Below the pieces are notes generated by a model. It saw only the letters and a list, made by a program, of their open reading frames with translations, did no database searches and had not been told where the DNA came from. Both the position numbers and the translations under genes were made by a program. From NCBI RefSeq assembly GCF_002968575.1, contig NZ_PVBM01000022.1, positions 1-64,000 on the forward strand: a stretch of 64,000 nucleotides of DNA, in the 5' to 3' direction. This DNA comes from Neorhizobium huautlense. GTDB taxonomy: Bacteria; Pseudomonadota; Alphaproteobacteria; Rhizobiales; Rhizobiaceae. Numbering within the stretch: the first letter of the stretch is position 1; each line of letters begins with the position of its first letter. Below are positions 26,057 through 33,453 of the stretch, in pieces.

Positions 26057-26914
26057 ATGGACAATATCTCGCAGGAGCAGGCAGCCGACCACATGCCGCT
26101 CGCGGAAGCGGAAACCACCCGCTTCTGGCGGGACAGCCGCTTCGGCGGCATGGAGTGCCTGACCGCCACCTTCCTGACCCACGAATTCGCCCCGCATGCC
26201 CATGACACATTCAGCATCGGCGCCATCGAGAGTGGTGGCCAGATCGCCACGATCCGCGGCACAAGGGAAGCGTCCGGACCGGGCGACCTCTATCTCATCA
26301 ACCCGGGCGAGATCCATGATGGAGCACCCTACGAGGGCGGCTACCGCTACCGCATGATCTATCCGGACCTCTCGCTGCTGCGCGAAATCCTGGAAGACGT
26401 CACCGGAAAACCTTTTCGAGGTATGCCAGCCTTCGGTCGGCAGATACTTCGCGACCAGGCGCTCGCGGATGCTTTCCATGCGGCGCATCGCACCCTGGAG
26501 GTGGGGTCCGGTGCGCTGGAGACGAGCCAGGCGATGTTCCTGGTGCTGGACGCGATGTTCCGGAGGCACGGCAGCTCGATCATCGTGCCGACCGATACGG
26601 CTGAAAAATCCGCCGTGCATCGGGCGCGCGACTACCTGGTGGAGAATTTCGCCAGCGATGTCGGACTGGAGGAACTTGCCGAAGTAGCGGGCTTGAGCCG
26701 TGCCCATCTCATCCGCGCCTTCCGCAAGGAATTTCATATCACGCCGCATTCCTTCCTCACCGACATTCGCATCCGCGAGGCGCGCAAGCGCTTGAGGAAG
26801 GGTGGCCAGCCGGCGGAAATCGCGCTCGAATGCGGCTTTGCCGACCAGGCCCATTTCACCCGCCACTTCAAATCGCGAACCGGACTGACCCCCGGGCAGT
26901 ATCGCGCCCGCTGA
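26057..26914 (+). CDS. AraC family transcriptional regulator
   Basis: A 285-aa regulator with an N-terminal cupin-like effector domain (HEFAPHAHDTFSIGAIESG, GDLYLINPGEIHDG) and a C-terminal AraC double helix-turn-helix from about residue 190 (LEELAEVAGLSRAHLIRAFRKE, then the signature ALECGFADQAHFTRHFKSRTGLTPGQY; landmarks only). I chose the ATG at 26057; a GTG directly before it is also in frame. It precedes azlCD by about 107 bp and is of the AraC type commonly found next to AzlC transporters, so it probably controls that exporter in response to an amino acid. Confidence 0.88.
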   Translation: MDNISQEQAADHMPLAEAETTRFWRDSRFGGMECLTATFLTHEFAPHAHDTFSIGAIESGGQIATIRGTREASGPGDLYLINPGEIHDGAPYEGGYRYRMIYPDLSLLREILEDVTGKPFRGMPAFGRQILRDQALADAFHAAHRTLEVGSGALETSQAMFLVLDAMFRRHGSSIIVPTDTAEKSAVHRARDYLVENFASDVGLEELAEVAGLSRAHLIRAFRKEFHITPHSFLTDIRIREARKRLRKGGQPAEIALECGFADQAHFTRHFKSRTGLTPGQYRAR

Positions 26915-27021
26915 ACCTCTCTCCCATCGGCGACGGCCGTTGCGGGTCATAGGTGTCACTTTCCTTCAAGACGATAAATTTTCGCCGGCCTATGACCTCT
27001 GCTCCAATCGGAGGTTTTGAC

Positions 27022-27729
27022 GTGAAAGAGAATGCAAGACTCGCGGATTTTCTTGGCGGCATGCGGGCGATCGCGCCGCTGATCGCCGCCGTGGTGCCAA
27101 TCGGCCTGGTCTTCGGCGCGGTGGCGGCAACCAAGGGGCTGACGCCGGCAGAGGCCGGATTGATGAGCACGCTGGTCTTTGCCGGTGGTTCGCAATTCGT
27201 GGCGATGGATATCTGGACGCATCCCGCGTCCTGGGTGGGCGTCGGCTTTGCCGCATTGATGGTCAACATCCGCCATCTGCTGATGAGCGCATCGCTCGGC
27301 ACCAGGATGCAAGGCTTCGGCCCGCGCGAGCGGTATTTCGCGATGCTTTTCCTGGCCGACGAGATTTGGGCGATGGCCGAGTTCCGGGCGAAGGTCGCCC
27401 GGCTGACGCCTGCATGGTTTGCCGGCCTGGTGGCACCCTTCTATCTTGCCTGGGTCGTCTCCGGTATCGGCGGTGCGGGGCTTGGCGCATTCCTCGGCGA
27501 TCCGGTGGTGCTCGGGCTCGATTTTGCCTTTCCCGCGGTCTTCATCGTGCTGGTCATGGGTTTCTGGAAAGGGCCGGAGACCGGCGCTGTCCTGCTTGCA
27601 AGCGGTGCTGCCGCCGTTGCCACCCAGCATTTCGTGCCGGGCGTTTGGTACATTGCCGCTGGCGCCGTCGCGGGCCTGCTGACCGCCCTGGTTTCCGGCA
27701 ACCGCCGCAGCGTGGAGGTGACGTCATGA
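27022..27729 (+). CDS. azlC: AzlC family branched-chain amino acid exporter subunit
   Basis: A 235-aa inner-membrane protein of the AzlC family, the large subunit of a branched-chain amino acid (or azaleucine) exporter. The characteristic start LADFLGGMRAIAPLIAAVVPIGLVFG and the block STLVFAGGSQFVAMD are clear. There are about seven to eight helices. The GTG at 27022 has a strong GGAGG seven bases upstream; an earlier GTG at 26953 gives an atypical N-terminus. Its stop overlaps the azlD start (ATGA), so translation is coupled. Confidence 0.92.
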   Translation: MKENARLADFLGGMRAIAPLIAAVVPIGLVFGAVAATKGLTPAEAGLMSTLVFAGGSQFVAMDIWTHPASWVGVGFAALMVNIRHLLMSASLGTRMQGFGPRERYFAMLFLADEIWAMAEFRAKVARLTPAWFAGLVAPFYLAWVVSGIGGAGLGAFLGDPVVLGLDFAFPAVFIVLVMGFWKGPETGAVLLASGAAAVATQHFVPGVWYIAAGAVAGLLTALVSGNRRSVEVTS

Positions 27730-28028
27730 CCGTCGATCTCACTACCCTGCTCGCCATCATTGCCATGGCGGCTGCGACGGCGCTTACCCGCTTGGGTGGC
27801 CTCATCCTCATTCGCCATGTCTCGCTCGAAGGCAGCCGCCGCAAGGCGATCGAATCGATTCCGCCGGCGGTGCTGATGGCTGTCGTCGCGCCGACGGCAT
27901 TCGCGACCGGGCTTGCCGAAACAATCGCCTGCGCGGTGACTGCTTTTGCAGCACTTCGCCTGCCGATGCTCGTTTCGGTGGCACTCGGCGTCGTGTCGGT
28001 CGCCTCTCTCAGGGCGTTTGGTATCTGA
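27726..28028 (+). CDS. azlD: AzlD domain protein, small exporter subunit
   Basis: A 100-aa protein of about four helices, starting MTVDLTTLLAIIAMAAATAL, with the TRLGGLI segment seen in AzlD proteins. It works with AzlC as the small subunit of the amino acid exporter. The ATG overlaps the azlC stop codon by four bases, the usual arrangement for this pair. No purine role is obvious, although the next gene downstream is the first ureide gene. Confidence 0.9.
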   Translation: MTVDLTTLLAIIAMAAATALTRLGGLILIRHVSLEGSRRKAIESIPPAVLMAVVAPTAFATGLAETIACAVTAFAALRLPMLVSVALGVVSVASLRAFGI

Positions 28029-28098
28029 GCCCGCTTTCGGCCTCGACATTGCGCAAAACGGTGGGCTACCGTCGCCGGCAAACTTCGAGGGCTATCTG

Positions 28099-29025
28099 AT
28101 GCAGGCACAAGACTATCCACGCAATCTCATCGGCTACGGCCGCTCCACTCCCGATCCGAAGTGGCCGGGCGGCGCGCATGTCGCCGTTCAGTTCGTGATC
28201 AATTACGAGGAGGGCGGTGAGAGTTCCATCCTCGATGGCGACGCTGCTTCCGAATCGCTGCTCTCGGAGATCGTCGGAGCCGCCCCCTGGCCCGCCCAAC
28301 GCAACCTCAACATGGAGTCGATCTATGAATACGGCTCTCGCGCCGGCTTCTGGCGGCTCTGGCGCATGTTCACCGAGCTCAAGGTGCAGGCGACCGTCTA
28401 TGGCGTGACACTTGCCATGGCCCGCAACCCGGAAGCGGTCGCCGCGATGAAGGAGGCGGGCTGGGAAATCGCCAGCCACGGCTATCGTTGGCTGGAATAC
28501 AAGGATTTTTCCGAGGAGAAGGAACGCGAGCATATCCTTGAGGCGGTGCGTCTTCACACGGAACTCGCCGGCGAGCGGCCCTATGGCATGTACCAGGGCA
28601 AACCGTCGGGCAACACGCTTCGGCTGGTGATGGAGGAGGGCGGTTTCCTCTATTCCTCCGATTCCTACGCCGATGATTTGCCCTATTGGGTGCCGGGTCT
28701 CGGTGGTAAGCCGTTCCTGATCATTCCCTATACGCTCGAGACCAACGATATGCGGTTTGCGACGCCGCAGGGGTTCAATGCCGGGGATCAGTTCTTCAAT
28801 TACCTGAAGGATGCCTTCGACGTGCTCTATCAGGAAGGTAAGGAGGGCAGCCCAAAGATGATGTCCGTCGGTCTTCACTGCCGCCTTGTCGGCCGGCCAG
28901 GTCGCGCTGCGGCACTGCGGCGCTTCATCGAATATGTGCTCAGCCACGACAAGGTGTGGCTGCCGCGCCGCATCGAGATCGCCCATCATTGGCACCAGCA
29001 TCACAAGCCGGCAGGCGCGCCATGA
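28099..29025 (+). CDS. puuE: Allantoinase PuuE (polysaccharide deacetylase family)
   Basis: A 308-aa cofactor-independent allantoinase of the polysaccharide-deacetylase fold. It hydrolyses allantoin to allantoate. Landmarks are RNLIGYGRSTPDPKWPGGAHVAV near the start (landmarks GYGRSTPDPKWP and VAVQFVINYEEGGE), the EIASHGYRWLEY block around residue 125 and the late GLHCRLVGRPGRAAALRRF segment, all typical of PuuE. I chose the ATG at 28099, with CGAGGG eight bases upstream. Its stop overlaps the uraD start (ATGA), so they are coupled, and the two enzymes are consecutive in the pathway. Confidence 0.92.
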   Translation: MQAQDYPRNLIGYGRSTPDPKWPGGAHVAVQFVINYEEGGESSILDGDAASESLLSEIVGAAPWPAQRNLNMESIYEYGSRAGFWRLWRMFTELKVQATVYGVTLAMARNPEAVAAMKEAGWEIASHGYRWLEYKDFSEEKEREHILEAVRLHTELAGERPYGMYQGKPSGNTLRLVMEEGGFLYSSDSYADDLPYWVPGLGGKPFLIIPYTLETNDMRFATPQGFNAGDQFFNYLKDAFDVLYQEGKEGSPKMMSVGLHCRLVGRPGRAAALRRFIEYVLSHDKVWLPRRIEIAHHWHQHHKPAGAP

Positions 29026-29519
29026 CTGCGCGGGGAGATTTCATCGAGAAATTCGGCGGCGTTTTCGAGCATTCGCCGTTTATTGCCGAGCGCGCCTACG
29101 ATTGCGGCCTCGTCTTCATACCGCTGACGGCGAAGGGGCTCCATGCCGCGCTGGTCTCGGTTTTCCGCAAGGCGGGCCGCGAGGAGCGGTTGGGTGTGCT
29201 GCGCGCCCACCCCGACCTCGCAGGCAGGCTCGCGATCGCCGGAGAATTGACCGAAGACAGTAAAAGGGAGCAGGCGGGTGCGGGGCTCGACGAACTGAGC
29301 GCGGAAGAACATGCGCGCTTCACCGAGCTCAACACGGCTTATACGGAAAAATTCGGCTTTCCCTTCATCATCGCGGTCAAGGGCCTCGGCAAGCAAGACA
29401 TCCTCGCCGCCTTCGAAAAGCGCATCCACAACAGCGTCGAAGAAGAATTCGAAACCGCCGCCGCACAGGTTGAGCGGATCGCGCTGCTGCGGCTGCTTTC
29501 GATGCTGCCGGAGGGGTGA
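29022..29519 (+). CDS. uraD: OHCU decarboxylase
   Basis: A 165-aa enzyme that decarboxylates 2-oxo-4-hydroxy-4-carboxy-5-ureidoimidazoline to S-allantoin. The signature LRAHPDLAGRLA with the catalytic His is at about residue 67, followed by EQAGAGLDELS and the FGFPFIIAVKG block near 110; both are typical. It overlaps puuE by four bases. Downstream, instead of the next ureide gene, come two HEPN-MNT modules before allA, so the original puuE-uraD-allA-uraH run appears interrupted. Confidence 0.93.
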   Translation: MTARGDFIEKFGGVFEHSPFIAERAYDCGLVFIPLTAKGLHAALVSVFRKAGREERLGVLRAHPDLAGRLAIAGELTEDSKREQAGAGLDELSAEEHARFTELNTAYTEKFGFPFIIAVKGLGKQDILAAFEKRIHNSVEEEFETAAAQVERIALLRLLSMLPEG

Positions 29520-29554
29520 TGGATGCGGTTCTTTCCTCTAGACCTTGCCTCGCT

Positions 29555-29595
29555 TATATTGATGACATCAGGAGTGATGCTCTCATGAGACCGTC
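29555..29595 (+). repeat. Duplicated promoter/RBS leader, copy 1
   Basis: TATATTG, five variable bases, ATCAGGAG, TGATGC, then TCATGAGACCGTCGG. The same blocks with identical spacing recur at 30264. TATATT may be a -10 element and AGGAG is the ribosome binding site for the first MNT gene. Confidence 0.65.
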
Positions 29596-29875
29596 GGAAG
29601 TGTTGGAGAGGAACAGGGAGATTATTCGAGCGATCGTGGCCCGTCGGCAGGTCTTCAACCCGCGTGTCTATGGGTCAGTGCTTTACGGTAGCGACCGTGT
29701 GGACAGCGATCTGGACATCTTGGTGGATCCATCGCCGACGACATCGCTCTTTACGCTCGGCGGCCTCCAGGGTGATTTGGAGGAAGCCCTCGGAATTCCG
29801 GTAGACGTAAAGGTGCCTGGGGATTTCCCACCCGACATCCGCGCGCGCGTCGTAGCGGAAGCTGCCGCTATATGA
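29585..29875 (+). CDS. mntA: MNT-domain nucleotidyltransferase (antitoxin), copy 1
   Basis: A 96-aa minimal nucleotidyltransferase, the antitoxin partner of HEPN RNase toxins. The catalytic pattern is intact: GSVLYG (residues 30-35), SDLDILVD (D42 and D44) and a third Asp in IPVDVKV. Known MntA proteins block HepT by polyadenylylating the Tyr of the Rx4HxY motif. The ATG at 29585 has AGGAG ten bases upstream in the conserved leader. The stop overlaps the HepT gene start by four bases (ATGA). The first dozen residues, MRPSEVLE(R/K)NRE, are shared with the second copy, so the two arose by duplication or from closely related sources. Confidence 0.88.
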   Translation: MRPSEVLERNREIIRAIVARRQVFNPRVYGSVLYGSDRVDSDLDILVDPSPTTSLFTLGGLQGDLEEALGIPVDVKVPGDFPPDIRARVVAEAAAI

Positions 29876-30222
29876 GTTCCGAGCGCCTTCAAACACATCT
29901 CGACCGCATGATTTTCGCCGGCGAAAAGGCCGTGAAATATGTGCGAGGTATGGATGGGGATGGCTTCCGCGAAAACGAAATCATACAGGATGCGGTCATT
30001 GCCAACATCATGGCAATCGGCGAATGCGCGACAAAGATAATGGAGCAGTCCCCGGATTTCGTTGTAGGACATCCCGAGATTCCCTGGCGGGATATCAAGA
30101 ACATGCCCAACCGTATTGCGCATCAATATTTTCAGCTCGATATCGAAACGGTCTGGCGGACTGTGGATCAGATGATTCCTCAGCTACTCTCGCAACTCCA
30201 GGCCGCCCGCCCCAGTGAATAG
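29872..30222 (+). CDS. hepT: HepT-like HEPN (DUF86) toxin, copy 1, altered motif
   Basis: A 116-aa all-helical DUF86/HEPN protein paired with the preceding MNT gene. Compared with the second copy, the segment MRNFVVHDYY reads MPNRIAHQYF: His84 and Tyr86 are retained but the motif Arg (R79 in copy 2) is Pro79. There is an Arg two residues later (R81), which does not give the canonical Rx4H spacing. The RNase is therefore predicted to be weak or inactive, while the Tyr targeted by MntA remains. It sits inside the ureide gene run. An intact length argues against simple decay. Confidence 0.85.
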   Translation: MSSERLQTHLDRMIFAGEKAVKYVRGMDGDGFRENEIIQDAVIANIMAIGECATKIMEQSPDFVVGHPEIPWRDIKNMPNRIAHQYFQLDIETVWRTVDQMIPQLLSQLQAARPSE

Positions 30223-30263
30223 AAGCACCTTCCATAACGCTTTTCTCCCGATCTTCCGTCCCC

Positions 30264-30304
30264 TATATTGTCCGTATCAGGAGTGATGCCGTCATGAGAC
30301 CGTC
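30264..30304 (+). repeat. Duplicated promoter/RBS leader, copy 2
   Basis: Same layout as 29555-29595: CTATATTG, five bases, ATCAGGAG, ten bases, ATG, then AGACCGTCGGAAGT. The -10-like CTATAT matches the rhizobial consensus well. Shared spacing supports tandem duplication of the whole module. Confidence 0.65.
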
Positions 30305-30584
30305 GGAAGTCTTGGAGAAGAACAGGGAAGCGATCCGGGAAGCGACAAAGCGCTTTAACGCGGCCAATCCGCGTGTCTTCGGCTCGGTGGCCCGCGGCGA
30401 GGACGGACCGGAGAGCGATCTCGACATCCTGGTCGACGCGTTGCCCGGGACGACGCTGTTCGATCTGGGCGGGCTTCAGGATACGCTGGAGACGCTTCTG
30501 AGGATCAGGGTCGACATTGTTACCTCGGGTGGCCTGAAGCCGTCTATGCGGGAACGGATACTGTCGGAAGCGGCCGCTATATGA
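30294..30584 (+). CDS. mntA: MNT-domain nucleotidyltransferase (antitoxin), copy 2
   Basis: A 96-aa paralogue of the protein encoded at 29585. The nucleotidyltransferase pattern GSVARG (30-35), SDLDILVD (D42, D44) and RVDIVTS is intact. It has the same start, MRPSEVLEKNREAIR, the same length and the same four-base overlap with a following HEPN gene. The middle part differs enough from copy 1 (GEDGPE against GSDRVD) for the two antitoxins to be specific to their own partners. It is expected to modify the HepT of the same module. Confidence 0.9.
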   Translation: MRPSEVLEKNREAIREATKRFNAANPRVFGSVARGEDGPESDLDILVDALPGTTLFDLGGLQDTLETLLRIRVDIVTSGGLKPSMRERILSEAAAI

Positions 30585-30943
30585 GCGCGGATCGCCTGAA
30601 GGAGTATCTCGACCAAATGCGATCGGCCGCGTCTCGGGCCTGCGAATTTATAGATGGCACGACACAGGAAGCCTTTCTCTCCGACGTTCGCACGCAGATG
30701 GCGGTGGCGATGGCGCTGGTTTTGATCGGCGAAAGCGCGGCGCGTATCATGATGCATCATCCGGATTTTCCTGTCGATCATCCCGAAATTCCTTGGTCGA
30801 AAATGCGGGGAATGCGCAATTTCGTCGTCCATGATTATTACGAGCTTGAGCTTCCCGTTGTCTGGGAAACCGTGCAGACATCTCTCCCGGCGCTGATTTC
30901 CAACCTCGATTCCCTCCGCCACTGGCGTGCTCAAGGCGAATAA
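30581..30943 (+). CDS. hepT: HepT-like HEPN (DUF86) toxin, copy 2
   Basis: A 120-aa DUF86/HEPN RNase toxin. The active-site motif is complete: R79-N-F-V-V-H84-D-Y86 (Rx4HxY) in GMRNFVVHDYYELE, followed by the conserved VVWETV helix. Family knowledge: HepT cleaves RNA and is silenced when MntA adds AMP residues to the Tyr. It is coupled to the upstream MNT gene by ATGA overlap. Sixteen bases separate it from the TTG start of allA, so transcription of this module probably continues into the ureide genes. Confidence 0.9.
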   Translation: MSADRLKEYLDQMRSAASRACEFIDGTTQEAFLSDVRTQMAVAMALVLIGESAARIMMHHPDFPVDHPEIPWSKMRGMRNFVVHDYYELELPVVWETVQTSLPALISNLDSLRHWRAQGE

Positions 30944-30958
30944 TCAAAGGCTTTTGAA

Positions 30959-31459
30959 TTGACAGATTTTCTCCAGATCCGACCGCTCACGAAGGAAGCC
31001 TTTGCGCCCTTCGGGGACGTGATCGAGGCCGATCCTGCGACCATGAAACTCATCAATGGCGGCACGACGGAGCGCTTCCATGCGCTGGCAGCACCCGAGG
31101 CAGCGGGCGAGGGCGCGCGGATCATCCTCAGCATATTCCGTGGTCAGCCGCGGCAATTTCCCTACTCCGTCACGATGATGGAACGGCATCCGTTCGGCAG
31201 CCAGAGCTTTTCGCCGCTATCGCAACGGCCGTTCCTCGTCGCGGTCTCACAGGATCGGGACGGCAAACCCGATATTCCCCTGATATTCCTGGCGCGAGGA
31301 GACCAAGGGGTGAACTATCGTCGGAACGTCTGGCATCATCCGCTGATGGCGATCGGCACTGCCAGCGATTTCCTGGTTGCCGACCGTGAAGGTCCAGGCA
31401 ACAATCTCGAAGAATTCTTCTTCGAAACTCCCTATCTGATTGCGGAGCCTAGCCTATGA
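30959..31459 (+). CDS. allA: Ureidoglycolate lyase
   Basis: A 166-aa cupin enzyme that splits ureidoglycolate into glyoxylate and urea, the last step of allantoin degradation. It starts from a TTG at 30959 ([19 protein letters not shown]) with AAAGG eight bases upstream; the family N-terminus fits exactly. Landmarks are [22 protein letters not shown] (conserved His and metal region) and [14 protein letters not shown]. Its stop overlaps the uraH start (ATGA). It lies directly after the second toxin gene. Confidence 0.92.
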   Translation: MTDFLQIRPLTKEAFAPFGDVIEADPATMKLINGGTTERFHALAAPEAAGEGARIILSIFRGQPRQFPYSVTMMERHPFGSQSFSPLSQRPFLVAVSQDRDGKPDIPLIFLARGDQGVNYRRNVWHHPLMAIGTASDFLVADREGPGNNLEEFFFETPYLIAEPSL

Positions 31460-31812
31460 CAGGCCTCACCACCCATGTGCTCGATACCGCCAGCGGCCGG
31501 CCGGCCGAAGGGTTGAAAATCGATCTCTACCGGTTGAGCGGTGAGTCCCGCGAGAAGATCAGATCCGTCGCGACCAATTCCGACGGGCGTATTGACGGCG
31601 GGCCGATCCTGATCGGCGAGAGCTTTCTGGTCGGCGAATACGAACTCGTCTTCCACGCGGGCGATTATCTTCGCGCGCAGGGCACGAAGCTTACCGAACC
31701 CGCCTTTCTCGACGTTGTCCCGATCCGCTTCGGCATCTCCGACACGGCGGCGCATTATCACGTGCCGCTGCTTCTCTCGCCCTATGGTTATTCCACCTAC
31801 AGGGGAAGCTGA
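31456..31812 (+). CDS. uraH: 5-Hydroxyisourate hydrolase
   Basis: A 118-aa transthyretin-like enzyme converting 5-hydroxyisourate to OHCU, the step before UraD. The N-terminal [17 protein letters not shown] carries the conserved His, the central Arg/His residues are present ([22 protein letters not shown]; landmark [10 protein letters not shown]), and it ends with the family signature YRGS. The ATG overlaps the allA stop, and its own TGA overlaps the start of the following phosphoesterase gene (TGATG). Confidence 0.95.
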   Translation: MTGLTTHVLDTASGRPAEGLKIDLYRLSGESREKIRSVATNSDGRIDGGPILIGESFLVGEYELVFHAGDYLRAQGTKLTEPAFLDVVPIRFGISDTAAHYHVPLLLSPYGYSTYRGS

Positions 31813-32561
31813 TGCGTTTTGCCGCGATCGCCGACATTCATGGAAACTGCGCGGCGTTGCGGGCCGTCCTGGACGACATCGCCTCGATCGGCATCCGCGA
31901 CATCGTCAATCTCGGCGATTGCTTTAGCGGGCCTTTGGAAGCGGATCGGACCGGCGATCTTTTGTTGCTTCTCGATATGAACGCGGTGCAGACGGTTCGG
32001 GGCAATCACGATCGCTATCTGCTCGAAGCTCCGGCCGTAGCGCTGGGGCCTTCCGATGCGCATGCTCATGCGCAGCTTGCCGAGCGGCATTTCGACTGGC
32101 TGCGCAAATTGCCGTTCAGCATGGTTTATCGTGACGAGGTTTTTCTCTGCCATGCCACGCCACATGAGGATAATGTTTATTGGCTGGAGCAGGTGTCCAG
32201 CGACGGGCATGTCTTTCTAAAGCCGCTCTCCGAGATCGACGCGATTGCGGAGGGCGTCGATCAGACTTTGATCCTGTGCGGCCATAGCCATATTCCGCGC
32301 GCCGTGCAGCTTTCGGATGGCCGCCTCATCGTCAATCCCGGTAGCGTCGGCTGCCCCGCCTATGACGACGACAAGCCGTTCGTTCACAAGGTGGAGACAG
32401 GCCACTGCATGGCGTCATACGTCGTGATCGAAAAGACCGCTTCCGGCTGGGTGCCGCAATTCCGCAATGTGCCATATGACCACATGGCGATGTCACGGCT
32501 GGCGGCCGAAAACGGTCGTCTCGATTGGGCCACGGCGCTGGCGACGGGCCGGGTGGGCTAG
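31812..32561 (+). CDS. Metallophosphoesterase (YfcE/MJ0936-like)
   Basis: A 249-aa calcineurin-like phosphoesterase. Metal-binding blocks are ADIHGNCAALRAVL at the N-terminus, VNLGDCFSGPLEAD, VRGNHDRY, FLCHATPHEDN and ILCGHSHIPRAV, then VNPGSVGCPAY typical of the YfcE/yvaA-like group. It is translationally coupled to uraH (TGATG), but it has no known part in purine breakdown. It may act on a cyclic nucleotide or other phosphodiester. Confidence 0.88.
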   Translation: MRFAAIADIHGNCAALRAVLDDIASIGIRDIVNLGDCFSGPLEADRTGDLLLLLDMNAVQTVRGNHDRYLLEAPAVALGPSDAHAHAQLAERHFDWLRKLPFSMVYRDEVFLCHATPHEDNVYWLEQVSSDGHVFLKPLSEIDAIAEGVDQTLILCGHSHIPRAVQLSDGRLIVNPGSVGCPAYDDDKPFVHKVETGHCMASYVVIEKTASGWVPQFRNVPYDHMAMSRLAAENGRLDWATALATGRVG

Positions 32562-32678
32562 CCGTCCGGCGCAACGTTGCTTTGATTTCGCACACTGAGC
32601 CCGCTTGAAGGAGATCGGAAACCATTCGGCAATCCTTGCCCCCGATACTTCTCCTCGATTCGGAAAGTGGAGATGGTC

Positions 32679-33431
32679 ATGGCTCAATCGCGCGCAAAAT
32701 CGGCTTCACGGCGTAAAGGCGGCAAGCGCTCGTCGGCGGCTTCCGGCTCTTCGCTCCTGCCGTGGGTGGGCGCTCTGGCTGTCGTTGCCGGTGGCATTGC
32801 CCTCTATGACAATTCGGCGGCCGCGCGGAGGTTCATCGCCAGTCTGACGGCGGAAAGACCGGTTCAGGTTGCGGCGAGACCCAATTCCGCCTCCGACAAG
32901 CCGGTTCCGCCGAAACCTGTTGCCGCAACCGCTCATCGTCCCGCGACCTCAAAGCCTGCAACGCCGCCGGACCAGAGCCACACGGCGGCGATCGTCCCGC
33001 CGGCGCCGATCGGCAAGCCAATCGCCGAGGAGACGCCGAAGATCGGCGAACCGCCGAAAGCGGACGAGGGGCCCGCCGGTCCCTATCAGGCAAAATTTTA
33101 TCTCTGCGGCACGGCGAAGCAGGACGATTGCGTCGTCTCGGCGGATCGCTTCGTTTTCCACGGACAGAAGATCCGCCTTGTCGGCATCGAGGTGCCGGAC
33201 ATCAAGAAACCGGCTTGCGAGGCAGAACGCATCAAGGCCAGCGACGCGGAATTGCGGGTGCGCGCCTTCCTTGACTCGGGTCCGTTCGAGCTGGTCACCT
33301 GGCAGGGGAACGATTCCGAGATCGACGGCCACAAGCTGAGGCAGGTGACCCGCAACGGCATGTCGCTCTCCGATATCCTCGTGCGCGAAGGCCTTGCCCG
33401 CAAGCCGGGCGCCAGGGGCGGCTGGTGCTGA
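32679..33431 (+). CDS. Membrane-anchored, degenerate SNase-like (thermonuclease fold) protein
   Basis: A 250-aa protein with a basic N-terminus (MAQSRAKSASRRKGGKRSS), one transmembrane helix (LLPWVGALAVVAGGIALY), a long Pro/Ala linker and a C-terminal domain with the layout of staphylococcal nuclease. The domain preserves KIRLVGIEVPD, CEAERIKAS and LVREGLARKPG...GWC, but the DGDT calcium site reads SADR, the motif Glu (APE) is Asp in VPD, and the usual DRYGR is DGHKLR, losing an Arg. Catalysis is doubtful; it may be a binding domain. I chose the ATG at 32679 with GGAG six bases upstream. Confidence 0.78.
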   Translation: MAQSRAKSASRRKGGKRSSAASGSSLLPWVGALAVVAGGIALYDNSAAARRFIASLTAERPVQVAARPNSASDKPVPPKPVAATAHRPATSKPATPPDQSHTAAIVPPAPIGKPIAEETPKIGEPPKADEGPAGPYQAKFYLCGTAKQDDCVVSADRFVFHGQKIRLVGIEVPDIKKPACEAERIKASDAELRVRAFLDSGPFELVTWQGNDSEIDGHKLRQVTRNGMSLSDILVREGLARKPGARGGWC

Positions 33432-33453
33432 GCCGCCCGGTCGCCAATGCAAA

